NCBI RefSeq assembly: GCF_027913035.1
Contig: NZ_CP115777.1
Coordinates: forward strand, 1-64,000
DNA length: 64,000 nucleotides
Source of the DNA: Paracoccus albus
Lineage (GTDB): Bacteria > Pseudomonadota > Alphaproteobacteria > Rhodobacterales > Rhodobacteraceae
Direction of reading: 5' to 3'
The position numbers and the translations under genes are program-made. The notes under the pieces were generated by a model. The model searched no databases, was not told where the DNA came from, and worked only from the letters and a program-made list of their open reading frames with translations. This document shows positions 25,884 through 36,522 of the stretch, piece after piece; the first letter of the stretch is position 1, and each line of letters starts with the position of its first letter.

Positions 25884-27638
25884 ATGCCAATTATCAGATC
25901 AACTACGGCCCTTGCAGCAATCGCGAGCGGTTTCTTCTTGACGGGTGTGGATCATGCCGATGCCGCTGTCGCCGGAGATTTTCCCAATCAGTTTCTATCT
26001 TGCTTTGACGCGGCGAATCTCACGGAGATTGAGCTTCCAGCGGATGTCCAAGGTTTTCGCCTGATCGAAATTGCAGAGCATGCCGGAGATAAGGGTATGC
26101 CGGCGCATTGTGAAATTGTCGGTGCGATCAATGATCGGATCAGCCCTGTGGACGGGCAACATTATTCGATCAAGTTTCGACTCAGGTTGCCGCAGGACTG
26201 GAATGGCCGCTTCTACATGGAGGGGGGCAGCGGCTCGAACGGCGTATTGAAAGACGCCATGGGGCCGACGGGGCTCAACCAAGAGGATTCTGCTCTTGAG
26301 CGTGGCTTTGCGGTCGTGACAACAGATTCAGGCCATGACAATGACACCAACTCCGACAGCAATGCCTCGGGGCGCTCCGCATTCGGCATGGATCCGCAGG
26401 CGCGGCTTGATTTCGGCTACATGTCCTATGATATTGTGACACGTGTAGGGAAGGCAATTGTCGAGAAATATTATGGTGCTGCACCTGAAAAGTCCTATTT
26501 CATCGGTTGTTCGGAAGGCGGACGCGAAGCTTTGCTGATGACGCAGCGCTATCCCGATCTGTATGATGGTATTGCGGCCGGTGCACCGGGGATCCGCTTC
26601 TCATACTCGGCAGCCTATGCGCCGTTTCTGCTCAGAATCTTTGGGAACCTGGCGGAAACGCGGAACCAGTTGGGGCCTGACGGAATCCCGCTGCTGAACA
26701 AGCTTTATTCGGACAACGACATTCAACTGATCGCTGACGCGGTTGTTGGTGCCTGCGATGCGCTGGACGGGTTGGAGGACCGGATGTCCAATAATATTGA
26801 GGCCTGTACGACTGTTACAGTGCTTCCGCGACTGAGAGCACTTACTTGTTCTGGTGCAAAGGAAGAAGGTTGCCTGCTGGAGGATCAGATCGACGCCTTT
26901 GTCGCCGGGATGGCCGGACCCGTGACATCAGACGGGACAAGGCTGTATCCCGGCCATCCCTGGGATCCCGGTATCGGCGGGCGGATCGGCGACAGCGTGA
27001 ATGACGGATTCCGGTCGTGGTGGTTCGGTTCCTATGACAGCGACCAAAACAATGCCCGCAAAGTGACCCTCAGCACTCCGCAACACGCAATGCTCTGGCA
27101 GACCCCACCGGTGCCTCTGCGCCCGGATGAATATGTGCGGTTCGAGATGAACTTCAACATAGACGAGACGCCGGCGCTCGCCTATGCGACTACCGATCTT
27201 TACCCCGTCTCGTCGGCCGAACTTGGTAACGCGGATTCGCCGGACCTTTCCGATTTCGCATCCCGCGGCGGAAAGCTCGTGATCTATCACGGAGCGGCAG
27301 ACGCAGCATTTTCCGCACTTGATACGATCAAGTACTGGAATGCCGTCAACGAGACAGCCGATGGTCAGGCAGCGGACTTTGCGCGGCTATTTATTATCCC
27401 CGGGATGAACCATTGCCAGGGAGGTCCGGCAACAGACGATGTCGACCTGCTGACCCCGCTGATGGCTTGGGTCGAGGACGATCTTCCCATCGAACGGCTT
27501 GAAGCCACGGTGTCCAACCCGGACTATTTTGGCGGCAAGAATCTTTCGCGTCCTCTGTGTCCGTACCCGCTCTATGCCGAGTACGATGGGGAAGGAGATC
27601 CGTCGAGCGCAGAGAGCTTCACCTGCGTCGCCAACTGA
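25884..27638 (+). CDS. tannase/feruloyl esterase family hydrolase, secreted
   Basis: 584 residues from ATG 25884 with GGAGGAGA upstream. An N-terminal signal peptide (TTALAAIASGFFLTGVDHADA) is followed by an alpha/beta-hydrolase with YFIGCSEGGREALLMTQRYP (nucleophile Ser preceded by Cys), VIYHGAADAAFSALDTI (acid) and PGMNHCQGGPATDDVD (His followed by Cys). The CS-D-HC arrangement, in which the two cysteines form a disulphide, defines the family. It probably hydrolyses aromatic esters in the periplasm and could supply phenolic acids. Intact, flanked by IS5 copies. Confidence 0.9.
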   Translation: MPIIRSTTALAAIASGFFLTGVDHADAAVAGDFPNQFLSCFDAANLTEIELPADVQGFRLIEIAEHAGDKGMPAHCEIVGAINDRISPVDGQHYSIKFRLRLPQDWNGRFYMEGGSGSNGVLKDAMGPTGLNQEDSALERGFAVVTTDSGHDNDTNSDSNASGRSAFGMDPQARLDFGYMSYDIVTRVGKAIVEKYYGAAPEKSYFIGCSEGGREALLMTQRYPDLYDGIAAGAPGIRFSYSAAYAPFLLRIFGNLAETRNQLGPDGIPLLNKLYSDNDIQLIADAVVGACDALDGLEDRMSNNIEACTTVTVLPRLRALTCSGAKEEGCLLEDQIDAFVAGMAGPVTSDGTRLYPGHPWDPGIGGRIGDSVNDGFRSWWFGSYDSDQNNARKVTLSTPQHAMLWQTPPVPLRPDEYVRFEMNFNIDETPALAYATTDLYPVSSAELGNADSPDLSDFASRGGKLVIYHGAADAAFSALDTIKYWNAVNETADGQAADFARLFIIPGMNHCQGGPATDDVDLLTPLMAWVEDDLPIERLEATVSNPDYFGGKNLSRPLCPYPLYAEYDGEGDPSSAESFTCVAN

Positions 27639-27857
27639 CAAGCAACGAGAGGTGGGCGGCACAGCATATGCCGCCCACCGTGTCCTTGAGCCATCCGATG
27701 GCGGCCGACGGGGTGAACTGCCATCCCGCCAAATAACAGCAGCTATCGTTGCTGGCATTGGGGTCAGGATTCATAACCAATAGATGACGACAGCCGCGAG
27801 GGCGATGGCTGAGAGGAGCACCTTTGGGCATCGGTCATAGCGGGTCGCGACGCGCCT

Positions 27858-28160
27858 CTAGTCCTTTAGCCTGCCGAACATGATCTCGATCCGGTTGGGC
27901 CGCTTGTGGCGTCGCTTATCGTATTTGACCGGCGTCTTCCGCTGTTTTCGACCGGGGATGCAGGCGCGTATGCCCTTGTCCTGCAATGCTTTTCGGAGCC
28001 AGTCGGCATCATAGCCGCGATCACCGAGCAGCCATTTGAAGTTTGGCAGGCCGCTGAGCAGGGCCCGTGCGCCGATGTAATCGCTCACCTGTCCCGCAGT
28101 GACGAACAGGTCGATCGGTCGTCCCTGACTGTCACAGATGGCGTGAAGTTTAGTGTTCAT
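27858..28160 (-). pseudogene. IS427-group transposase, second frame, amber-truncated
   Basis: NTKLHAICDSQGRPIDLFVT, then WLLGDRGYDADWLRKALQDK (D) and RPNRIEIMFGRLKD (E), then TAG. In the related remnant at 22471 the same codon is TGG (Trp), so this is a nonsense mutation removing about 28 C-terminal residues (RRVATRYDRCPKVLLSAIAL follows). Confidence 0.75.
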
Positions 28161-28527
28161 GCCGCCTTTGGTTCGCCCGATCAGGCGGCCACGCCCCCAT
28201 TTTGACGGCCATGCTGGTCGCCGTTCGGTGGGCCTTCAGCAATGTCGCATCGATCATCACGGTCGTCTCTTCGCCGTGTGCCGCCGCTAGCCCGACCATC
28301 ATCCGCGCGAAGATCCCCTTTTCGCTCCATCGCTTCCAGCGGCTGTAAAGCGTCTTGTGTGGATCATAGGCGGAAGGCGCATCTCGCCAGCGTAAGCCAT
28401 TGCGGTTGATGAAGATAATCCCACTCAGCACGCGTCTGTCGTCGACCCGAGGCTTACCGTGAGACTTGGGAAAGAAACGGGCCAGACGTGCCATCTGCGC
28501 GTCGGTCAGCCAGAAGAGATCGCTCAT
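28150..28527 (-). CDS. IS427-group transposase, first frame
   Basis: 125 codons from the ATG giving MSDLFWLTDAQMARLARFFP. Includes LSGIIFINRNGLRWRDAPSA and the first catalytic Asp in TVMIDATLLKAHRTATSMAV. It overlaps the second frame by 11 bp, as in frameshift-expressed transposases. Confidence 0.8.
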   Translation of the reverse strand: MSDLFWLTDAQMARLARFFPKSHGKPRVDDRRVLSGIIFINRNGLRWRDAPSAYDPHKTLYSRWKRWSEKGIFARMMVGLAAAHGEETTVMIDATLLKAHRTATSMAVKMGAWPPDRANQRRHEH

Positions 28528-28779
28528 TTCAACGCTCCGTTTTCGGAGCCGTGAATCATGCTGTGCAACCGAAATCAATGCATCCTGACCCTTCTGTATC
28601 GTAGATCTGCTAGCGTGACCCCGTCACGTGTCCCGGCCAGGACCCGTGACGGGGTGGTGCGCGACGTCTGACCCTTGTGGCATGGCCACGCTTCTTAGCC
28701 TGTCGGCACCGCCTCTCCTTCATTGTCTCGAACAGTTGCCAGCGGCCCTCGTGGGACCGCGTATCAGAAGGAGGAGAGC

Positions 28780-29738
28780 ATGGAGAAGGTAACACACGGT
28801 CGGATCATCGGGATAGATGTGAGCCGAGACTGGCTCGATATTCACTGCCTTCCGGACGGTCAGCGTCATCGCATCCCCAATACCGATAATGGCCATGTCG
28901 CGGTGTCCGATCTCGCTCACGACCAGAGAGCCGTCGTCTGTTTCGAAGCGACGGGTGGGCAGGAATGGCGGCTCTGGTCCTATCTTCAGGATGCAGGCGT
29001 CGAGGCCCGCCAAGTGCCGCCGGCCCAGGTCAAGGCCTTCGCGCGCAGCCTTGGAACCCGAGCAAAGACCGACAGGATCGATGCCGAACTCATAGCGCGC
29101 TTCTTGGTCTTCAGACCCGAGGCAGGACGAACACTTCCCGCCGAACATCTACGTCTTCTCAGGGCCTTGACCACCAGACGGGTACAGGTGGTCGAGATGC
29201 GAAAGCGGCTTCTGGCGCAGATCCGGGCGCATCAGAAATCGGGAACGGCAGAGCTGTTCGAGGATATCGATGTGGAGTTGAAGGAGAGTTGGATGTTGCG
29301 ATCACCGAGTTGGAAAGCAGAATTTCAGAGCTTTTGGGGCGCTACAGGCATCTCGCGGACACCGCGCGGATCCTTCGTTCCGTTCCCGGCATCGGACCAG
29401 TCGCCAGCTCAACGCTGATCGCCGAACTTCCCGAACTCGGCGCTCTCACCGGCGAAGAAGCTGCGGCCCTGACCGGTTTGGCACCAGTGGCGCAGGACAG
29501 CGGAACGTTGCGTGGCAAGCGCGCAATCGCCGGTGGTAGACGCGCCCTACGACATGTCATGTTCCAGGCAGCGCTGGTTGCCTCGCATCATAACCCGACA
29601 CTCAAAGCGTTCGCTGATCGGCTCCGTAAAGCCGGGAAACCACACAAGGTCATCGTCACGGCCGTCGCGCGCAAGCTCGTCATCATCGCCAATGCTCTGT
29701 GCAAAAGCCGACGGGAATGGGAGCACAGACACCCCTGA
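28780..29738 (+). pseudogene. IS110-family transposase, frameshifted
   Basis: ATG 28780 after AAGGAGGAG. The DEDD N-terminal domain (GRIIGIDVSRDWLDIHCLPD, VVCFEATGGQEWRLW, TDRIDAELIARFLVF) is in one frame; after a one-base indel around 29270-29290 the C-terminal domain continues in the next (LRSVPGIGPVASSTLIAELP, then SGTLRGKRAIAGGRRALRHV with the conserved Ser region). Otherwise full length. IS110 elements lack useful terminal repeats, so the ends are not set. Confidence 0.85.
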
Positions 29739-29740
29739 AA

Positions 29741-30586
29741 GATACAGTTGCTAGAGAACGATTGCAGGGCCGCTCGGCGGACGGATCGCGCGAGCCGGTG
29801 CGGATCATCGAGCATCCCGACGTGCGCAAGATGCTGTTGACTGGCCAGGCTCTCACCAAGGCCGGGCGGGCGCTGGCGGTCTTCACAGCCTTGCAGATGG
29901 ATGTCGCCGAGCGCCACCCGGACCAGGACCGGAGGCGGAAGGCCGAGGGGCTTGTGGCGCTTCTGACGTCGGTGGTAAAGGCGGCCTTCACGGATTTCGG
30001 CTTCGAGATCACGGTACAATCCCAGCACGTGTTCGGCGGTCACGGATACATTCGCGAGTGGGGAATGGAGCAGTATGTGCGCGACGCCCGGATCGCTCAG
30101 ATCTACGAAGGGACCAACGGGGTTCAGGCGATGGATCTGGTTTCCCGCAAACTGCCGCTGGAAGATGGCGCGGTCGCCCGCGGTTTTTTTGACCTGATGC
30201 GCGCAGATATCGTGAGAGCGAAGGGGGTGCCGCAGTTCGACAGCACCATACAGGCCGTCGAGGGAGCGCTCGGCAGGCTGGAGAAGCTGACCGACGAGCT
30301 TGTTGCCAAACGGGGCGACGCTGTGGAACTGGGTGCAAGCGCGACCGATTACCTGGGGTTCGTCGCGCTGGTGAGCTTCGCCTGGATGTGGGTCCGCATG
30401 GCGGCAAGCTGCGACCGGGATACTTCGGCGAAGCCACATTGCCGCAGCATATCCGCTTTAGCTCGGTTTTTCGCTGCAAGAGTCCTTCCTCAGACCCAGG
30501 CTTTGGACGCTGCAATCCACTCCGGCGCCACCGAAACAATGGCGCTGGCGGACGAACTACTCCGAGCGGACCAAAGCCGTCGATAA
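29741..30586 (+). pseudogene. acyl-CoA dehydrogenase, 5'-truncated by IS110
   Basis: About 280 codons from the C-terminal half of a DmdC-like (3-methylmercaptopropionyl-CoA) dehydrogenase: ARERLQGRSADGSREPVRII, HVFGGHGYIREWGMEQYVRD, then RIAQIYEGTNGVQAMDLVSR with the conserved YEGTNGVQA motif. The FAD-binding N-terminal and middle domains are missing, replaced by the IS110 3' end. The specific substrate is inferred from the extra C-terminal domain. Confidence 0.8.
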
Positions 30587-30905
30587 AGCCAGACCCCTGG
30601 GCAGGTCCGCTTAGTCGAGCCGCTTAACCCACTAGCGAACTCCATCCGAAGGCCGTGCCGTAAGGCAAATTTCACTTCCCTTGAAGCAAGACTTTTCGGG
30701 ACTTTCATCGTTCAACTCTGCATCCGCGAAGTTGACATCACGCCTCAAAATGCACAAAAATAGGGAAAATGTAAATTTTTCACGGTGGCAGAATATGGGG
30801 GAAACTAAGGGGTATCCGGATTATCTGGTTGGTATGCGAGAGAGAAAGGTGGCCGACAAACTCAACCCACAACGGATTAGCTGGTTGATGGCTCGCTCAG
30901 TACGC
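30587..30905. other. gap spanning the left end of the mer transposon
   Basis: No gene. An AT-rich patch (30730-30790) precedes the terminal repeat GGGGTATCCGGATTA at 30809, which starts the ISL3-type transposon. Confidence 0.5.
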
Positions 30906-31040
30906 TCACTTGCTAGAGAGCAGATACTTCACCAAACAGGCGATGCCCAGGACCAGCAGCAATAGTAGGGCAATTCCGATCACTGGCATTATCCAGCCCA
31001 TCGCCCCCATCATCCCGCAATCGGGTAGTGTCGTGTTCAT
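30906..31040 (-). CDS. 44-residue membrane protein of the mer operon
   Basis: MNTTLPDCGMMGAMGWIMPV, then IGIALLLLLVLGIACLVKYL ending LSSK, with GGGAG 11 bases before the start. One strong transmembrane helix with Cys at both sides (C8, C35). It is the last gene after merA. It is not MerE, which is longer and has two helices. Function unknown; the methionine- and cysteine-rich N-terminus could bind metal. Confidence 0.6.
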   Translation of the reverse strand: MNTTLPDCGMMGAMGWIMPVIGIALLLLLVLGIACLVKYLLSSK

Positions 31041-31121
31041 CGTGACAGAGCTCCCTGTGGTGTCCATGCCCAAAACCCGTGGTGCCGCCGCCCAGTGGCA
31101 CCACGGTCGCGCTCATATCGT

Positions 31122-33003
<1,882 letters not shown>

Positions 33004-33076
33004 GCTTATTCCTTCACCGTGGCGGGCAAGCTCGTAAACAACTCACCCGATGACCGCGATGTGCAGCTGCTTGATG

Positions 33077-33340
33077 TCACTCAGGGGGCGTATTCCTTGA
33101 TTTGATAGAGCCGTTGTCACAACAGGCGTCGAACTGCTTCTTACGCCAAATCGCATAAATGGTCAGGCCGATGAAGAAGGCCAGGGCCGGCAATAACACA
33201 ACGTCGAGATAGCCCGTCAGCCCCGCCAGGCCCACCGTGCCAAGCAGGATCACCAGGATCGGCGTAAAGCAGCACAATGCCACCAGGACGGTGCCGATCA
33301 CGCTCACGCGCAGCAGGGGCTTGGGATTCTTCATGATCAC
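33077..33340 (-). CDS. merF: mercury transporter MerF
   Basis: 87 residues, two helices (VIGTVLVALCCFTPILVILL and LLPALAFFIGLTIYAIWRKK). The vicinal LCCFTP Cys pair and a second pair ACCDNG after helix 2 match MerF. Overlaps merP by 4 bp (ATGA). Passes Hg(II) across the inner membrane to MerA. Confidence 0.9.
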   Translation of the reverse strand: MIMKNPKPLLRVSVIGTVLVALCCFTPILVILLGTVGLAGLTGYLDVVLLPALAFFIGLTIYAIWRKKQFDACCDNGSIKSRNTPPE

Positions 33341-33633
33341 TCTCGATCCGCTTGCGAGGATGTCGGGGTTGATGGATACCCAGCGTTGATGGTGGCCTCG
33401 GTCAATGCCTCCACCGACGTTCGGGCGTCGTCAAAGGTGACCACGGCCTCGAGATCCGCGTAGCTCACGTCGACTTGCGAGACGCCGTCCACCTTGTTGA
33501 GGGCGGCCTTGACGGTGATCGGGCAGGCGGCACAGGTCATGCCCGGCACCGACAGCGTCACGGTCTGCAGGGCCGCTAAGGCGGGCGTGCTGAGCAGGGC
33601 GAGTAGCGCGATGAAGGCGAAACGAGCTTTCAT
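33337..33633 (-). CDS. merP: periplasmic mercury-binding protein MerP
   Basis: 98 residues: signal peptide MKARFAFIALLALLSTPALA followed by a heavy-metal-associated domain with GMTCAACPITVKAAL (Cys34, Cys37). It captures Hg(II) in the periplasm and hands it to MerT or MerF. Tightly spaced (13 bp) after merT. Confidence 0.94.
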   Translation of the reverse strand: MKARFAFIALLALLSTPALAALQTVTLSVPGMTCAACPITVKAALNKVDGVSQVDVSYADLEAVVTFDDARTSVEALTEATINAGYPSTPTSSQADRE

Positions 33634-33646
33634 GGTAGATCTCCTT

Positions 33647-33997
33647 TTAATAGAACAGGGGCAAGATGTAGGGGAATACCAGGGCGATTAGCACCAGCAG
33701 CGATACGAGCCAGAAGATCGCCTTGTAGCCCGTCCTGACCCGTGGCACGGCACACACCTCTCCCGGCTGGCACTTTTCCACTGGCCGAAAGACGCGACGC
33801 CAGGCGAAGAACATCGCCACCAGCGCGACGCCGATAAAGAGCGGGCGATAGGGCTCCAACGCCGCCAGATTGCTGATCCAGGCGCCGGAAACGCCCAGCG
33901 TGATCAGCACCAGCGGGCCGAGGCAACACGCCGAGGCCAGGAGGGCCGCGACTCCTCCGGCGGCCAGGGGCCCTCGCCCCGTTTTAGATGTCCGCAT
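33647..33997 (-). CDS. merT: mercuric transport protein MerT
   Basis: 116 residues, the usual MerT length, from ATG 33997 with GGAGA upstream. Three transmembrane helices; Cys24-Cys25 in the first (LLASACCLGPLVLITLGVSG), a second Cys pair in the cytoplasmic loop (EKCQPGEVCAV). First gene after the mer promoter. Confidence 0.94.
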   Translation of the reverse strand: MRTSKTGRGPLAAGGVAALLASACCLGPLVLITLGVSGAWISNLAALEPYRPLFIGVALVAMFFAWRRVFRPVEKCQPGEVCAVPRVRTGYKAIFWLVSLLVLIALVFPYILPLFY

Positions 33998-34034
33998 TGA
34001 CGATTCTCCTTTCGGGATGGGGGGAGCTACGATA

Positions 34035-34065
34035 AGGTTACTTCCGTAGCTTGGTACGGAGTCAA
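34035..34065 (-). promoter_or_regulatory. mer promoter and MerR operator
   Basis: On the - strand -35 TTGACT (34065-34060) and -10 TAACCT (34040-34035) are separated by exactly 19 bp, the over-long spacing of MerR-controlled promoters. The spacer holds the dyad TCCGTA-gcttgg-TACGGA (34043-34060). MerR with Hg(II) untwists the spacer to activate merTPF(F)A. Confidence 0.9.
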
Positions 34066-34070
34066 GCATC

Positions 34071-34517
34071 ATGAAGAGACATGCAGATAAAGTGGCGGAC
34101 ACCATGACCATTGGCGGCCTGGCCAAGGCGGCCGGCGTCAATGTCGAGACAATCCGCTATTACCAGCGACGAGGGCTATTATCGGAGCCCGAACGACCTC
34201 CCGGAGGTATTCGACGCTATAGTGCCGCCGATATCGACAGGTTGACGTTCGTGAAAACGGCGCAGCAGCTGGGCTTTAGTCTGGATGAGATCAGTGACCT
34301 ACTTCGGCTGGAAGATGGCGCCCACTGTCAAGAAGCCAGTGCTCTCGCAGAGCACAAGTTAGGGGACGTTCGCGAGAAGATCGACAGGCTTGAAAGAATT
34401 GAGAAGGTGCTGAGCGAAATGGTCGACAGATGCCATGCACAACAAGGCAATATCACTTGCCCGCTAATTGCGTCATTGCATGAAGGGCTCAGAGAAGCAG
34501 AAGACCCAAGGGAGTAA
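34071..34517 (+). CDS. merR: mercury-responsive regulator MerR
   Basis: 148 residues, divergent from merT. Winged HTH ([20 protein letters not shown]), RRGLLSEP, then a dimerisation helix. Three Hg-ligand cysteines at 86, 121 and 130 keep the spacing of the Tn501 protein (82, 117, 126). ATG 34104 is an alternative start. Represses and, with Hg(II), activates the mer promoter between the two genes. Confidence 0.95.
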   Translation: MKRHADKVADTMTIGGLAKAAGVNVETIRYYQRRGLLSEPERPPGGIRRYSAADIDRLTFVKTAQQLGFSLDEISDLLRLEDGAHCQEASALAEHKLGDVREKIDRLERIEKVLSEMVDRCHAQQGNITCPLIASLHEGLREAEDPRE

Positions 34518-34595
34518 CTCACCTTCAGTTCGTTGAAAACAACGCGGTCAAAGAGTCGCGATCATCTATGGACCATGTCGACAAGGAAAGTTTGC

Positions 34596-35897
34596 ATGAC
34601 TAGCTTGCCTGACAACATCCTTCACCTTCCCGAGTACCACGTCCTAGGCACCAAGATGGAAGAGCATGATCTCCACTACCAGGTCGAAGCTCCTGAGCCT
34701 CTAGCTTGCGAGGAATGCGGCGTTGAGAGTGAGTTTGTCAGGTTCGGCAAGCGCGATGTGGCCTATCGCGACCTACCCATCCACGGAAAGCGGGTCACCC
34801 TCTGGGTGGTCCGTCGCCGCTACACCTGCCGGGCGTGTGGAAGGACGTTCCGGCCAGCTCTTCCGGAAATGGTAGACGATCACCGCATGACGCGGAGGCT
34901 TTACAACCACGTCGAGAAGGAAGCCTTCAATCACCCCTACGCCTACGTGGCTGATACCACGGGCCTCGACGAGAAGACTGTCCGCGAGATATTCAAGAAG
35001 AAGGCTGAGTTCCTGGCAGCCTGGCATCGTTTCGAGACACCCCGCTGCCTGGGGATCGACGAGCTGTACCTGAACCGCCGCTACCGCTGCATCCTGACCA
35101 ACCTGGAGGAGCGTACCCTACTGGACCTGCTGCCCGGTCGCCAGCAGGACGCGGTGACGAGGCGCCTCATGAGCATGACCGAGCGCCACCAGGTCGAGAT
35201 CGTCAGCATGGATATGTGGAAACCCTACCGCCGTGCTGTCCAGGCGGTACTGCCGCAGGCTCGCATTGTGGTCGATAAGTTCCATGTGGTGCGGATGGCC
35301 AACGAAGCCCTGGAGAAGGTGCGTAAGGGACTCAGGAAGGATCTGAAGCCAAACCAGCGGCGGACCCTCAAGGGCGATAGGAAGATCCTGCTGAAGCGTG
35401 CCCACGACGTTTCAGATCGCGAGCGGCTTATCATGGAGACATGGACAGGGGCCTTCCCTCAGCTCCTGGCGGCCTACGAGCACAAGGAGCGGTTCTACCA
35501 CATCTGGGACAGCACCACCCGGCGTGATGCCGAAAAGGCGCTGGCCCGCTGGATTGACGACATTCCACAGGGGCAGAAAGAGGTGTGGAAGGATCTCGTC
35601 AGCGCCGTCAGCGGATGGCGCGAGGAGGTGCTGGCCTACTTCGAAACCGACACCCCAATCACCAACGCCTTCACGGAGTCGATCAATCGGCTGGCCAAGG
35701 ACAAGAACCGCGATGGCCGGGGCTACTCATTCGAGGTGATGCGGGCCCGGATGCTCTACACCACCAAGCACAAGAAGAAGGTGCCGCAGATCAAGGAATC
35801 CCCCTTCCTGGGCAAGGCCACCATGACCTACAGCATGGGTCTTCCCGAGCCTGAGAAAAACTACGGCGTCGATCTATCAACCTTCTGGGAGAGTTAA
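34596..35897 (+). CDS. ISL3-family transposase
   Basis: 433 residues from ATG 34596, which follows AAGGAAAG; in-frame codons to 34533 lack a ribosome site. N-terminal zinc finger (CEECGVESEF and YTCRACGRTFRP), HTH, and DDE core (RCLGIDELYLNRRYRCILTN, SMDMWKPYRRAVQAVLPQAR, then NAFTESINRLAKDKNRDGRG). Intact. Moves the whole mer unit. Its stop overlaps the 3' end of the truncated cap15 frame. Confidence 0.92.
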   Translation: MTSLPDNILHLPEYHVLGTKMEEHDLHYQVEAPEPLACEECGVESEFVRFGKRDVAYRDLPIHGKRVTLWVVRRRYTCRACGRTFRPALPEMVDDHRMTRRLYNHVEKEAFNHPYAYVADTTGLDEKTVREIFKKKAEFLAAWHRFETPRCLGIDELYLNRRYRCILTNLEERTLLDLLPGRQQDAVTRRLMSMTERHQVEIVSMDMWKPYRRAVQAVLPQARIVVDKFHVVRMANEALEKVRKGLRKDLKPNQRRTLKGDRKILLKRAHDVSDRERLIMETWTGAFPQLLAAYEHKERFYHIWDSTTRRDAEKALARWIDDIPQGQKEVWKDLVSAVSGWREEVLAYFETDTPITNAFTESINRLAKDKNRDGRGYSFEVMRARMLYTTKHKKKVPQIKESPFLGKATMTYSMGLPEPEKNYGVDLSTFWES

Positions 35898-36436
35898 GGG
35901 TTCGAAGGAGCAAGGGGGCTCCATCTACCACTTAATCCGGATACCCCGTTTTTGTAGACATATGTGAGCGTGAACCGACCCGACTCGCGGTCTTTTCTCG
36001 GCTCGACTACAAGCGTGTTCGAGGTCGAGTACCTGTCATCGGCATCAAAACGGATGTAGAGCCTGAACCAGTCCTGAACGATCTCGAATTGCCCGGGCAC
36101 CAGTGTATTGATGGTTTGCGGGTCGGTGCTCGCAAAATCCGGATGATGCGCTGCCATCGCGGCGATGTTTGAGTGGATTTCAGTTTGCCAGCGCCCGTTT
36201 AGATCGGGGAAAACCCAGCTGTTTAGCAGCGGGAAAAACCCCCAAAGCTTGCGCCACAGAGGGGTTGCTCCAAGCACCAGGCTAATGAGCCCGAAGGTGG
36301 CCGGGGTCGTGTAGATGACACGCATGAGTTCCGAGGCCGTCTCCGGCCAGATCAGCACCGCGTTGACGGCCAGGCTTACCCCGAACAGGATGAACAGAAC
36401 CCAATTCAACGCCGTTTTATCTAAGACTCTGTACAA
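35894..36436 (-). pseudogene. cap15: Cap15-type CBASS effector, 3' end replaced by ISL3
   Basis: 180 codons. Two N-terminal transmembrane helices (WVLFILFGVSLAVNAVLIW and IYTTPATFGLISLVLGATPL) followed by a beta-rich domain opening SWVFPDLNGRWQTEIHSN and continuing FRLYIRFDADDRYSTSNTLV: the layout of Cap15/S2TM-beta effectors. The transposon end starts at 35947, after TLTYVYKN; the last 17 codons (GVSGLSGRWSPLAPSNP) are encoded by the ISL3 terminus. The final strands of the barrel are therefore missing. Known Cap15 proteins bind cyclic dinucleotide and disrupt the inner membrane. Divergent from the CD-NTase gene. Confidence 0.65.
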
Positions 36437-36522
36437 CCGCGAGATTCCTCAAGATCTGGTTTGTTTTTCGCCCGTCCATCCTATATCATGTGGGATGTGA
36501 TGTCACGAACCCGGTGGGTCCT

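Larger units (their letters stand above)
27761..28591 (-). mobile_element. IS5-family element, IS427 group (second)
   Basis: 831 bp bounded by GGGTCAGGAT at both ends in inverted orientation. Different from the element at 1600 but of the same group. Two transposase frames; the second has an amber codon. Confidence 0.82.
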
